This document shows, in pieces, positions 50,572 to 58,957 of a stretch of DNA of 64,000 nt; within the stretch, counting starts at the first letter, position 1; each line of letters starts with the position of its first letter. The notes under the pieces are model-generated. The model saw nothing but the letters and a program-made list of their open reading frames with translations. It ran no database searches and was not told where the DNA came from. The position numbers were made by a program, and so were the translations under genes. Source of the stretch: SKLM01 sp964514285 (GTDB lineage Bacteria; Chloroflexota; Anaerolineae; B4-G1); assembly GCA_964514285.1 (NCBI GenBank), contig CAZEQC010000013.1, positions 1-64,000 of the forward strand, read 5' to 3'.

Positions 50572-53500
50572 CTACCCTGGATGCGCGCCATCTCCTTGAG
50601 CAGCCACACCAGCGTCTCCTGCCATCCCGCCTCCTTCTCCAGCCAGACGCCGTGACGACTGACGCTCGTCTGATCAGCCAGGACCTGGTCCAGGTGTCGG
50701 CGGAAAGACTCGCGGGGAAACTGGCCGGCCGGCCGCAGGGCCAGGCGCCCGTTGTCGACAGCGATGGACCGCACGCCGGCATCCCGCGCCAGCGCTTTGA
50801 GCCGCAGCTGGAAGAGCAAGTTCTCCGCCAGACGGGGCAGGGGTCCGAAACGATCGACCAGCTCCCGCTCCATATCCTCGATATCGGCCATGCTGGATAG
50901 CTCGGCCAGCCGGCGGTACATCTTCAGACGGAGCCAGGTATCTGGCACGTAGTCCTCGGGCAGGCGGACCGGGATCGGCAGGTCGATGCGGATGGTCGTC
51001 AGTGGCTCCGGTGGCGGCGGCTTTCCCTCGCGCTCGGCCTTCAACGTCTCCACCGCCCGGCTGAGGAGGCGGGTGTAGAGATGGAAGCCGACGGCCGAGA
51101 TGTGGCCGGACTGCCGCGTGCCCAGAATATCCCCGGCGCCGCGAATCTCCAGGTCCCGCATAGCGATGGTGTAACCATCGCCCAGGCCGCTGGCCTCGCG
51201 GATGGTCTCCAGCCGCTGGCGCCCCTCCCGGGTGAGCCGGCTCTCTCGTTGGTGGAAGAGATAGGCATAGGCGCGCTGCGCCGCGCGGCCCACCCGCCCG
51301 CGCAGCTGATAGAGCTGCGCCAGGCCGAAGCGACCGGCCCGCTCGACGATGAGCGTGTTGGCGCTGGGGATATCGAGCCCGCTCTCGATGATGGTGGTGC
51401 AGACCAGGACGTCGATCTCGCCGTCGACGAAACGGACCATGGTCTCCTCCAGGTCCCGCCCCCGCATCTGCCCGTGGGCGACGGCGAAGACCGCCTCGGG
51501 CACGACCTGCTCCAGCCGCCGGCGGACCGCCTCGATGGTCTGGACGCGGTTGTGGACGTAGAAGACCTGCCCGCCCCGCTCCAACTCGCGGAGGACCGCC
51601 CGTCGAACCAGGGCGTTATCGTAGGGGCCGACGTAGGTCGAGATCGGCAGACGCTCCTCGGGCGGCGTCTCGATGACGCTGATGTCGCGGACGCCGGTCA
51701 GCGCCATGTAGAGCGTGCGCGGGATCGGGGTGGCCGTCATCGTCAGGACGTCCAACTCAGTGCGCATGCGCTTGAACTTCTCCTTATGGGTGACGCCGAA
51801 GCGCTGCTCCTCGTCGATGATCAACAAGCCCAGCTTGGAGAAGACGACGTCCTCCTGGAGGAGGCGGTGCGTGCCGATGACGATATCGACCTGGCCCACC
51901 AGCAGCCGTTCGAGGATCTCGTCCTGCTCCGCCCGGGTGCGGAAGCGGGAGAGCATCTCGATCTCGACCGGGAAGGGCTCCATGCGCTGCCTGAACGTGG
52001 CGAAGTGCTGCTGGGCCAGGACGGTGGTCGGCACCAAGATCGCGACCTGGCGGCCGTCCATCACCGCCTTGAAGGCAGCGCGCACCGCCACCTCGGTCTT
52101 GCCGTAGCCCACGTCGCCGCAGACCAGGCGATCCATGGGTTGCGGGCTCTCCATGTCGGCCTTGACGTCGGCGATGGCCTCCCGCTGGCCCAGGGTCTCG
52201 AAGTAGGGGAAGGAGGCCTCGAGCTCGGCCTGCCAGGCGGTGTCGGGCCGGTAGGCGTGCCCGGTCGCCAGCTCGCGGGCGGCGTAGAGCTCCAGCAGCT
52301 CGCGGGCGACCTCCTGGGTGGCCTCCTTGACGCGCTCCTTGACCTCCCGCCAGCGCGCCTTGCCCAGCCCACTGAGCCTGGGCGGACGATCGTCGCCCCC
52401 GATGTAGCGGCTCAGCCGATCGGTCTGGTAGATGGGGACGTAGAGGCGGTCGTCCCCCCCATATTCGACGAGCAGGTACTCCTGCTCGCCTCCCTCGACG
52501 CTTCGGGTGACCAGGCCGCGGAAGATGCCGATGCCGTACTCGACGTGGACGACGTAATCGCCGGGCGAGAAGTCGGCGAAGACGGACTCCGGCGCCGTCT
52601 TACGGCGATGGACGGGGCGACGCGGGGCGGGACGGCGCCAGCCGAAGATCTCGCCATCGGTGAGCAGCTGGGTGGCCGGGCCCTCGGGCGGCTGGAGCAT
52701 CCACCCCTCGTCGAGGGCGCCCTGCACCAGGGTGAGCGGCGAGCGAGGCGGGGCGCTGAGATCCTCCAGGGGCGAGAGGGAGGCGCGCCCCTCGGCCCCC
52801 CGCTCTCTGCTCCAGACGTCGGCCAGCCGTCGGGCCTGACGGCTGACGACCACGACGCGATCGCCGCGCACTTGCGCCATCTCGATATGGTCCATCAGCG
52901 GCTTGAGCTGACCGCCGAAACGAGGGCCGGGGATGAAACAGTCAGCGAGGCGGGTCGGCCCGCTGTCCATGGCCACCGGTTCCTCCCGGCCGTGCCCCAG
53001 GGTGAGGACCGGCCGGTCGGTGGTGGCTTCGTTCCATTCGTCCCAGGTGGCATAGGGCAGGGGGTAGTCGGGGGGCAGCCCGCCGCGCTTCTCGACGCTC
53101 TGCTTCAGATCGAGCGCCTCCTCCTCCAGCTCGGCCCAATTGTCGGCCAGGGCCCAACGGTCGTCGACGACCAGCAGGCCGCCGGGCGGGAGGTAGTCGA
53201 GGAGAGTCGTCGAGCGAGAGTAGAACATGGGGAGGTAGAACTCCAGCCCGGGGAAGGGCGCTGCATCATCCAGGCCGCGGCAGTGCTCGTCTAGCTCCTC
53301 GCTCAGGTCCTCCGGCAGGTCGCGCTCCAGCATCTCGGCCACGCGAGGGGCGATCCGAGGCCCGTGGCGGGGCAGGGCCTCGCGGGCCGGCGTGATCGTG
53401 ACGGCCTCCACCCGCTCTCGCGAGCGCTGCGTGGCCGGATCGAAGCGGCGGATGGAGTCGATCTGATTGCCCCACAGCTCGATGCGGACCGGCAGCTCGT

Positions 53501-54116
53501 CGGCCGGGGGGAAGACGTCGATGATGCCCCCGCGGTGGCTGAACTGACCGGCGGCCTCGACGACGCTGACCGGCTCGTAGCCCAGCCCGGCCCAGCGCCG
53601 CAGGGTGCGTTCGAGATCGAGCAGCTGGCCCAGACGGACCTCGCGGACGGAGAGGCGGTACTGATGGAGCGGCAGGGTGCGCTGCATCAGCGCCCGGGCG
53701 GAGGCGACCACGATGAGAGGAATCGCGGGGATCGGCGCCTCCTCTCCATCGTCGGCCCCGCGTCCACCGTGGAGGTCCGCCAGCTCTCGAAGCACGCGGA
53801 GGCGGCCGATAATGATCTCCTCGGTCCAGGGAGCGCGATCGTAGAAGAGCGTGAGCGGCTCTGGGAAGCGACGCACCGTCGTGCCGCTCTCGGACCAATC
53901 GCGGATGGCCTGGACGAGCTTCTGCGCCCGCCCGACGGTGCCGGTGACGACCAGGAGGGGACGGCGCAGGTCGCGAGCGAGGGCCGCCAGCAGCGGGGGC
54001 CGCGCCGCGCGCATCAGTCCCAGGGAAGCGGGCAACTCGCCCTGCTCCAGGTCCTCTCTCAGAGCCTGGTACGGCTCCAGCGCCTCAAACGCCGTCAGGA
54101 GGCCAGAGATGGTCAT
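50568..54116 (-). CDS. mfd: Transcription-repair coupling factor Mfd
   Basis: ATP-dependent translocase that removes stalled RNA polymerase and recruits UvrA (1182 aa, normal length). The UvrB-like module is at about 1-380. The RNA-polymerase-interacting domain contains GDYVVHVEYGIGIF (about 515). The helicase domain has GDVGYGKTEVAVRAAFKAV (about 655), LLIIDEEQRFGVTHKEKFK (about 755), TMTATPIPRTLYMA (about 790), and ESGLDIPSANTLIVERA and QLYQLRGRVGR (about 915-940). The C-terminal TRCF domain (about 1040-1160) completes it. It lies between pth and small membrane protein genes. Confidence 0.97.
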   Translation of the reverse strand: MTISGLLTAFEALEPYQALREDLEQGELPASLGLMRAARPPLLAALARDLRRPLLVVTGTVGRAQKLVQAIRDWSESGTTVRRFPEPLTLFYDRAPWTEEIIIGRLRVLRELADLHGGRGADDGEEAPIPAIPLIVVASARALMQRTLPLHQYRLSVREVRLGQLLDLERTLRRWAGLGYEPVSVVEAAGQFSHRGGIIDVFPPADELPVRIELWGNQIDSIRRFDPATQRSRERVEAVTITPAREALPRHGPRIAPRVAEMLERDLPEDLSEELDEHCRGLDDAAPFPGLEFYLPMFYSRSTTLLDYLPPGGLLVVDDRWALADNWAELEEEALDLKQSVEKRGGLPPDYPLPYATWDEWNEATTDRPVLTLGHGREEPVAMDSGPTRLADCFIPGPRFGGQLKPLMDHIEMAQVRGDRVVVVSRQARRLADVWSRERGAEGRASLSPLEDLSAPPRSPLTLVQGALDEGWMLQPPEGPATQLLTDGEIFGWRRPAPRRPVHRRKTAPESVFADFSPGDYVVHVEYGIGIFRGLVTRSVEGGEQEYLLVEYGGDDRLYVPIYQTDRLSRYIGGDDRPPRLSGLGKARWREVKERVKEATQEVARELLELYAARELATGHAYRPDTAWQAELEASFPYFETLGQREAIADVKADMESPQPMDRLVCGDVGYGKTEVAVRAAFKAVMDGRQVAILVPTTVLAQQHFATFRQRMEPFPVEIEMLSRFRTRAEQDEILERLLVGQVDIVIGTHRLLQEDVVFSKLGLLIIDEEQRFGVTHKEKFKRMRTELDVLTMTATPIPRTLYMALTGVRDISVIETPPEERLPISTYVGPYDNALVRRAVLRELERGGQVFYVHNRVQTIEAVRRRLEQVVPEAVFAVAHGQMRGRDLEETMVRFVDGEIDVLVCTTIIESGLDIPSANTLIVERAGRFGLAQLYQLRGRVGRAAQRAYAYLFHQRESRLTREGRQRLETIREASGLGDGYTIAMRDLEIRGAGDILGTRQSGHISAVGFHLYTRLLSRAVETLKAEREGKPPPPEPLTTIRIDLPIPVRLPEDYVPDTWLRLKMYRRLAELSSMADIEDMERELVDRFGPLPRLAENLLFQLRLKALARDAGVRSIAVDNGRLALRPAGQFPRESFRRHLDQVLADQTSVSRHGVWLEKEAGWQETLVWLLKEMARIQGS

Positions 54117-54183
54117 ACGAAGCGATCAGCCCAGCGGTCGGGACAGCGTCCTTTCGCCGGCGCCGAGAGCCCTCGTTCTCCAG

Positions 54184-54783
54184 CTACAGGGATCCGTCAG
54201 CTTCGTCACGTCGGACGCTCCGATTGTAGTGACTCATCGCCTCGTCGACCCCCTCGATCAGCCAGGCCTCGACGGCGGCCGCGGCCTGGTCCAGGGTCCT
54301 CGCCAGCAGAATCTCCTCGTCGTCCGAGAAGTCCTGGAGCACGTAGTCGGCCGGTTCCATGCGCCCGGGCGGGCGCCCGATGCCGATGCGCAGGCGGGGG
54401 AAGGCCTGGCTCCCCAGCTGGTTGATGATCGATTTCATACCCCGGTGGCCGCCGCTACCCCCTGAGGGCCGCAGGCGGGTGGTGCCCAGAGGCAAGTCCA
54501 GGTCGTCGTAGACGACCAGGACGCGATCCATCGGCACTCGGTAGTAACGGGCCAGCGAGGAGACCGGATAGCCGCTCTTGTTCATGTAGGTACGCGGCTT
54601 GGCCAGGATGACGGCCCGTTTCAGAACCAGGCCCAGGGCGATGCGGGCCTGTCGTTGCCGCCGATTGAACGCGAGGCCATGCGCCGAGGCCAGGTGGTCG
54701 ACGCAGCGAAAGCCCACGTTGTGGCGGTTGTCAGCATATTCCCGGCCGGGATTGCCCAGTCCAACGATAAGGTGACGACTCAT
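54184..54783 (-). CDS. pth: Peptidyl-tRNA hydrolase
   Basis: Releases peptides from prematurely dissociated peptidyl-tRNA. LIVGLGNPGREYADNRHNVGF (residues 5-25) carries the catalytic His, LAKPRTYMNKSGYPV (about 60-74) the Asn/Tyr substrate contacts, and VVYDDLDLPLGTTRLRPSGGSGGHRGMKSI (about 89-118) the catalytic Asp and the GGHxGxKS signature. The 199-aa length is normal. It is 67 bases upstream of mfd. Confidence 0.96.
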   Translation of the reverse strand: MSRHLIVGLGNPGREYADNRHNVGFRCVDHLASAHGLAFNRRQRQARIALGLVLKRAVILAKPRTYMNKSGYPVSSLARYYRVPMDRVLVVYDDLDLPLGTTRLRPSGGSGGHRGMKSIINQLGSQAFPRLRIGIGRPPGRMEPADYVLQDFSDDEEILLARTLDQAAAAVEAWLIEGVDEAMSHYNRSVRRDEADGSL

Positions 54784-54815
54784 AAGAGCAGTTCAGGTTA
54801 GATGCGACGTGCGGT

Positions 54816-55565
54816 TCAGCCCCCGGCGCCGGGGGATGACTGCGAGCGTTGCCGCAGATACCAGCGCAGGCCGGCCTTGGCCAAAAGATAGAGCCCCCAG
54901 AGGGCGAGCAGAAAGACGGTGATCAGCCCCCCGACGCAGAAGCCGTCCCGGATCTCCCCGGTGTTGAGGGCCACGGCGGGCTCGTCGGTGGCGCTGATGG
55001 TGGGTGTGGCCAAAAGGCTGGTCGAGACGGTGGGCGTGGGCCGTGGCGTCGACGTGGCGGGCTGCTCGACGACCACCGGGGTCGGCGTGGGGCCGACGGT
55101 GGGGGTCGCCGGCACCTCGGTCGGCTCCTGATCCTCCGGCGTCGGGGAAGAAACCGGGTTGGCGTTGTTAACCGTGATGTTGGTGGCGAAGAAGACGTAG
55201 GGGTTGTTGGCGTCGTTCACGCCCCAGACAGCCAGCGCCAGCGTGTACTGACCGTCGGGCACCTGCGTGGTGTCCCAGGTCCCCAGCACACCGTCGTCCA
55301 CCTGCTCCCCCTCGACGATGGCGAAGTCCTGCCACTGCGACCCGGCCGTTGGCTGGGCGCCGGAGGCGTAGCGAATCTGGTAGAAGTCCATGTTGGGGTG
55401 GAGGGCCACGCCCTTGACCTCGACCTGCCCGCTGACGGTGGTCCCGTCGGTCGGGTAGGTGATCCTCGACTGGGCCTGGAACGACGGCGCCGCCCGGCCC
55501 ACGGGGGCCAGGACGAGCGCACCGACCAGGAGCACCAGCCCAACGAAGAGCACACGTTTATGCAT
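54816..55565 (-). CDS. Surface-anchored protein with Ig-like domain and Pro/Thr linker
   Basis: A 249-aa protein: a signal peptide (about 1-26), then an Ig-like beta domain with TTVSGQVEVKGVALHPNMDF and WDTTQVPDGQYTLALAVWGV (about 40-125). A low-complexity Pro/Thr/Val linker (about 135-190, with TPTVGPTPTPVVV) leads to a C-terminal membrane helix (about 212-232) and a basic tail. This layout projects a domain from the membrane and is common in Chloroflexota (family knowledge). Binding partner unknown. It may share transcripts with pth. Confidence 0.75.
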   Translation of the reverse strand: MHKRVLFVGLVLLVGALVLAPVGRAAPSFQAQSRITYPTDGTTVSGQVEVKGVALHPNMDFYQIRYASGAQPTAGSQWQDFAIVEGEQVDDGVLGTWDTTQVPDGQYTLALAVWGVNDANNPYVFFATNITVNNANPVSSPTPEDQEPTEVPATPTVGPTPTPVVVEQPATSTPRPTPTVSTSLLATPTISATDEPAVALNTGEIRDGFCVGGLITVFLLALWGLYLLAKAGLRWYLRQRSQSSPGAGG

Positions 55566-55660
55566 GAGTCTACCTCACAAGAACCTCGAACCAGACGAAC
55601 GAACGGCGAGACAGCCCGCGGGCCATCCTAAGGGCGGCGGCTGCCCCATGGCAGCTAGAG

Positions 55661-55689
55661 AGTGTAGCATGAATGGGGCGGAATGGCAA
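55661..55689 (-). promoter_or_regulatory. Promoter of the Ig-like protein gene
   Basis: A minus-strand -35 TTGCCA (55689-55684) and -10 TACACT (55666-55661) are spaced by 17 bases, with TGC before the -10 (extended). It separates the pth/mfd-side genes from the Hdr cluster upstream. Confidence 0.65.
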
Positions 55690-55756
55690 GGGTGACGAGT
55701 AGAAGGAGCGCCTCCAGAGCATCGAAGACCGATCTGCCGGTCTGGACTCGAGGCTA

Positions 55757-57061
55757 CTACCGCGAGAGCATCTTGAGCGCCTGGGCGGCTGCGCCGCTGG
55801 CGTGGGCCACGGTCTCCGGGATGTCCATGGGACCGGTGACACTGCCGCCCAGGAAGACGCCGGGGCGACGGGTTTCCACGGGCCGGAGGTTGTTATCGAG
55901 GGGCAGGAGCCAGCCGTGCTCGTCGGTGGGCAGGTCGAGCATCTGGGCCAGGCGCGCGGTCTCGGCGTGGGGCTGGAGGGCCGGGGCGACCACCACCAGG
56001 TCGGCGGCGATCTGGACTTGACGGTTGCTGAGGGTGTCGGCGCCCCAGACCACGACGCGGTCCCCGTCGCGGAAGAGGCGCGAGACCTTGCCGCGCAGGT
56101 AGACGACGTGCTCGTCCTCCATAGCCCGCTGGGTGAATTCGTCGTACCCCTTGCCGGCGGCGCGGATGTCGATGTAGAAGACGTAGGCCTGGCCGCCGTC
56201 GACGCGGTGGCGGTAGAGGGTGGCCTGCTTGGCGGTGACCATGCAGCAGATCTTGGAGCAGTAGGGGAGGTGGCCCTGGGGGTCGCGGGAGCCGGCGCAC
56301 TGGATGAAGACCACCTCGCGGGGCTCCCGCCCGTCGGAGGGGCGTCGCACCTGACCGGCCGTCGGCCCCGACGAGGAGAGGAGGCGCTCGAAGGCCAGGG
56401 CGTCGATGACGTCGGGCACGCTCCCCCCACCGTACGCCGGCATGTTCTCCAGGCCATAGAGGTCGTAGCCGGTGGCCAGGATGATGGCCGCGCAGGGGAT
56501 CTCGATAGACGTCGCTTGTTGCTCAAAGTCGACGGCGCCCACCGGGCAGAGCTTCTCACAGGCCCCGCAGCGGTCGCGCTGGATGTGGAGGCAGTGCTGG
56601 GGGTCGATGACGGGCTTGTTGGGCACGGCCTGGGGGGAGAGGGTGTAGATGGCCTTGCGCGTCCCCACGCCCCGCTCGAACTCGGAGGTCACGTTGGTGG
56701 GGCACTTCTCCTGGCAGAGGCCGCAGCCGGTGCACGCCTCCCAATCGACGTAGGCAGCGCGGCGGCGGACGCGGACCAGGAAATCACCGGCCTGCCCCTG
56801 AATGTCCTCCACCTCGGCGTAGGTGAGGAGGCGGATCTGCTCGTGGTGGCCCACCTCCACGGTGCGGGGGGTGAGGATGCACTGGGCACAGTCCAGAGTG
56901 GGGAAGGTGTCGGAGAGCTGGGCCATGCGGCCGCCGATGGAGGGCAGGCGCTCCACCAGCACGGCCTCGTAGCCGGCATCGGCGACGTCGAGGGCGGCCT
57001 GCATGCCGGCGATGCCCGCGCCGACGATGAGGATTCTATGGGACGGTGTGTGGTTCGTCAT
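55757..57061 (-). CDS. HdrA-like flavoprotein, type with inserted ferredoxin and no C-terminal clusters
   Basis: An FAD and iron-sulfur protein of the heterodisulfide reductase A family, 434 aa. ILIVGAGIAGMQAALDVADAG (about 10-30) binds FAD; TLDCAQCILTPR (about 54-65) is the HdrA cysteine motif; an inserted ferredoxin has CTGCGLCQEKCP (about 101-112) and CGACEKLCP (about 153-161). QCAGSRDPQGHLPYCSKICCM (about 253-273) is a further HdrA signature. It ends right after the FAD domain, without the two C-terminal [4Fe-4S] motifs seen in the HdrA at 62089. The upstream frame to 57607 is a shadow. It starts 4 bases after the FrhB-like gene. It probably passes electrons within a cytoplasmic complex. 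Confidence 0.85.
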   Translation of the reverse strand: MTNHTPSHRILIVGAGIAGMQAALDVADAGYEAVLVERLPSIGGRMAQLSDTFPTLDCAQCILTPRTVEVGHHEQIRLLTYAEVEDIQGQAGDFLVRVRRRAAYVDWEACTGCGLCQEKCPTNVTSEFERGVGTRKAIYTLSPQAVPNKPVIDPQHCLHIQRDRCGACEKLCPVGAVDFEQQATSIEIPCAAIILATGYDLYGLENMPAYGGGSVPDVIDALAFERLLSSSGPTAGQVRRPSDGREPREVVFIQCAGSRDPQGHLPYCSKICCMVTAKQATLYRHRVDGGQAYVFYIDIRAAGKGYDEFTQRAMEDEHVVYLRGKVSRLFRDGDRVVVWGADTLSNRQVQIAADLVVVAPALQPHAETARLAQMLDLPTDEHGWLLPLDNNLRPVETRRPGVFLGGSVTGPMDIPETVAHASGAAAQALKMLSR

Positions 57062-57065
57062 GGGG

Positions 57066-58226
57066 CTACCCCAGGTCCTCCAGCTCGTCCTCGCGGAAGG
57101 TAGCGATGACCATCGCCTCCTCGGGGTCGCGGCCGGGGAGGTAGCCAAAGCGATCCTGCACCCGCTGGCCGACGGCGCGGAAGACGTCGGCCACGGGGAT
57201 GCCCACCGGGCAGGCGTCGCTGCACATGCCACATCCGACGCAGGCGTGGGCCATGTGGAACATGCGGGTGAGGTGAAAGAGAAGGGTGTCGGCGGGCAGG
57301 CGGACGCCCCCCTTTCGCTGGGCCCAATCCCAGTAGCGGGCCGAGGGGTGGTCGAAGACGTCGGTGCGGAAGATGCAGGTCTTGCAGTAGCAGATGGGAC
57401 AGACCTCCATGCAGTTGCGGCAGCCGATGCAGGTGGCGAACTCGGCCAACAGCGACTCCGGGCCGTGGACCCGCTCCCGCAGCGCGGCAAAGCGGCGGTC
57501 CCGCTCGGCCTTGCGCGCCTCCACCAGCGACGCCACGGCCTCAGCGCGCGTGGGGGGCTCGAGGGCCTCCTCCAGCCCGAGCAACTCGGCCAGCCCTTGC
57601 TCGTCATCCCGCACCGAGACCCAGAGGCGCCGATGGTTGGGCACGCCCAGGAGGCCGATGATCACGTGCGGGGCGTGTGCCTCGCCCTCCGCCCCGGTTG
57701 CCGGGATGGGACGTTCGCACATCTGACAGGCGTCGCGGAAGGTAAGAGGCATCTGATCAACCTTTCCCGCCAGCGGCTCCACCCGGCCCTGGCGCGCCAG
57801 GGCCAGCGCGCGGGCCAGGGGGTCGCGCCCCTCGTCGAGGAGACGGGCGTAGGACTCGACGGTGTAGGTGCCGAGGCAGTCAACGGCGATCAAGAGGACC
57901 TGGTCGAGGTCCGCCTGCTGCACCTTGGCCAGCTCGACGGCCGCGCGCAGCTCGCAGGGGCGGATCACCGCCCCCACGCGGCCCTCCGGACCGGTGGCGG
58001 TGATCCGGCCGAGGACGGTGCCGGCGTTGCGGGGCATAACGGGCGCCAGAGGCGCGGCCCGCTCCAGGAGGGCCGGGTCGCGGATCAAGGTAGGCACAGC
58101 GTTGCGCCCGTCGAGGGTGCCCATGGGCACCAGCAACCCGTCGACGACGCCCGCGGAGAGGATACGACGCAGCAGACGGTTGATGGTCTGCGCGGCGTCC
58201 TCCTGGACCTCTAGCCATCCGTGCAT
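57066..58226 (-). CDS. FrhB/FdhB-type iron-sulfur protein with HdrC-like C-terminus
   Basis: A 386-aa electron-transfer subunit. The N-terminal half (about 1-245) resembles the FrhB/FdhB beta-subunit domain, with GAVIRPCELRAAVELAKVQQ and VLLIAVDCLGTY. The C-terminal part has two cluster motifs: CIGCRNCMEVCPICYCKTC (about 266-284) and CVGCGMCSDACP (about 330-341), the latter in an HdrC-like setting. Such proteins link formate dehydrogenase or F420/NAD(P)H chemistry to HdrA. AAGGAG lies 7 bases before the ATG. No hydrogenase or formate dehydrogenase catalytic subunit is in the window. Confidence 0.8.
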   Translation of the reverse strand: MHGWLEVQEDAAQTINRLLRRILSAGVVDGLLVPMGTLDGRNAVPTLIRDPALLERAAPLAPVMPRNAGTVLGRITATGPEGRVGAVIRPCELRAAVELAKVQQADLDQVLLIAVDCLGTYTVESYARLLDEGRDPLARALALARQGRVEPLAGKVDQMPLTFRDACQMCERPIPATGAEGEAHAPHVIIGLLGVPNHRRLWVSVRDDEQGLAELLGLEEALEPPTRAEAVASLVEARKAERDRRFAALRERVHGPESLLAEFATCIGCRNCMEVCPICYCKTCIFRTDVFDHPSARYWDWAQRKGGVRLPADTLLFHLTRMFHMAHACVGCGMCSDACPVGIPVADVFRAVGQRVQDRFGYLPGRDPEEAMVIATFREDELEDLG

Positions 58227-58244
58227 AAAGAAGCTCCTTTTGAA

Positions 58245-58337
58245 GCTAAAGCGGTTACCACAACCGCCACCCCCGTAGTAGGGGCTTCAGTCCCTCTTGA
58301 ACCGCTCAAGCGGTTACGACAACCGTCGACGGTTTTG
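58245..58337. repeat. REP-like palindrome cluster
   Basis: Nested inverted repeats built on GCGGTT/AACCGC: GCGGTT-ACCAC-AACCGC (58251-58267), AACCGCT-CA-AGCGGTT (58300-58315) and the perfect palindrome AACCGTCGACGGTT (58321-58334). Between them is a GTAGTAGGGGCTTCAGTCCC segment. It fills the gap between the MvhD-like stop and the FrhB-like start. It resembles dispersed intergenic REP elements. Confidence 0.7.
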
Positions 58338-58338
58338 C

Positions 58339-58946
58339 TTAGATGCTCCATTGGCCGCGGAAGCGGGATGGGCCGAGGTCCTTGATGGCCACCACNNNNN
58401 NNNNNNNNNNNNNNNNNNNNNNNNNNNNNNNNNNNNNNNNNNNNNNNNNNNNNNNNNNNNNNNNNNNNNNNNNNNNNNNNNNNNNNNNNNNNNNNAGATG
58501 CTCCATTGGCCGCGGAAGCGGGATGGGCCGAGGTCCTTGATGGCCACCACCATATCGGTCACGGTGTCGGCGAAGACCTGGCCCTCGGAGGCACTGATCC
58601 AGCGGAGCCAGACCCGCTCCGGCTCCAGCCCCAGCTCGTCCAGAACCTCCTGGATGATGGCGAAGCGGCGGCGGGCCTTGTAGTTGCCGGACTGATAGTG
58701 GCAGTCCCCCGGGTGGCAGCCGCCGATGAGCACGCCGTCGGCCCCCTCCACCAGCGCCTTGGCGACGTAGATGGGATCGAGCTGGCCGCTGCACATGAGG
58801 CGAATCACGCGCACGTTGGGCGGATACTGGATCCGCGAGGTGCCGGCCAGGTCGGCGGCCGTGTACGTGCACCAGGTGCAGAGAAAAGCCACAATTCGCG
58901 GCTCGAATGGGTCCGATGGGCTCACCACAGGCGTATCGTCCGTCAA
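58339..58946 (-). CDS. MvhD/HdrA-associated iron-sulfur subunit (interrupted by an assembly gap)
   Basis: A small [2Fe-2S] protein that shuttles electrons to HdrA in hydrogenase/Hdr complexes. AFLCTWCTYTAADLAG (about residues 21-36), RLMCSGQLDP (about 49-58) and GGCHPGDCHYQSGNYKA (about 75-91) carry the conserved cysteines. The N gap at 58396-58495 is flanked by identical 55-base sequences; collapsing them gives a 150-aa protein ending SRFRGQWSI then TAA at 58341-58339, a normal length. The TTG at 58946 has GGGGAGG 4 bases upstream; a GTG at 58961 overlapping the previous stop is the alternative. Confidence 0.85.
58341..58395. repeat. 55-bp duplication flanking the N gap, left copy
   Basis: Identical over all 55 bases to 58496-58550. 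Both copies encode the same C-terminal residues of the MvhD-like protein, so this is most likely an unmerged contig overlap. Confidence 0.9.
58396..58495. other. Assembly gap (100 N)
   Basis: Exactly 100 N between two identical 55-base flanks. It is probably a scaffolding placeholder with true size minus 55, meaning no sequence is missing. Confidence 0.9.
58496..58550. repeat. 55-bp duplication flanking the N gap, right copy
   Basis: Identical to 58341-58395; continuous with the main body of the MvhD-like gene. Confidence 0.9.
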
Positions 58947-58957
58947 ACGTCCTCCCC

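Noticed and set aside
51081..53294. 737-aa plus-strand frame opposite mfd
   Set aside because: Antisense shadow in a GC-rich gene; mfd has all expected motifs.
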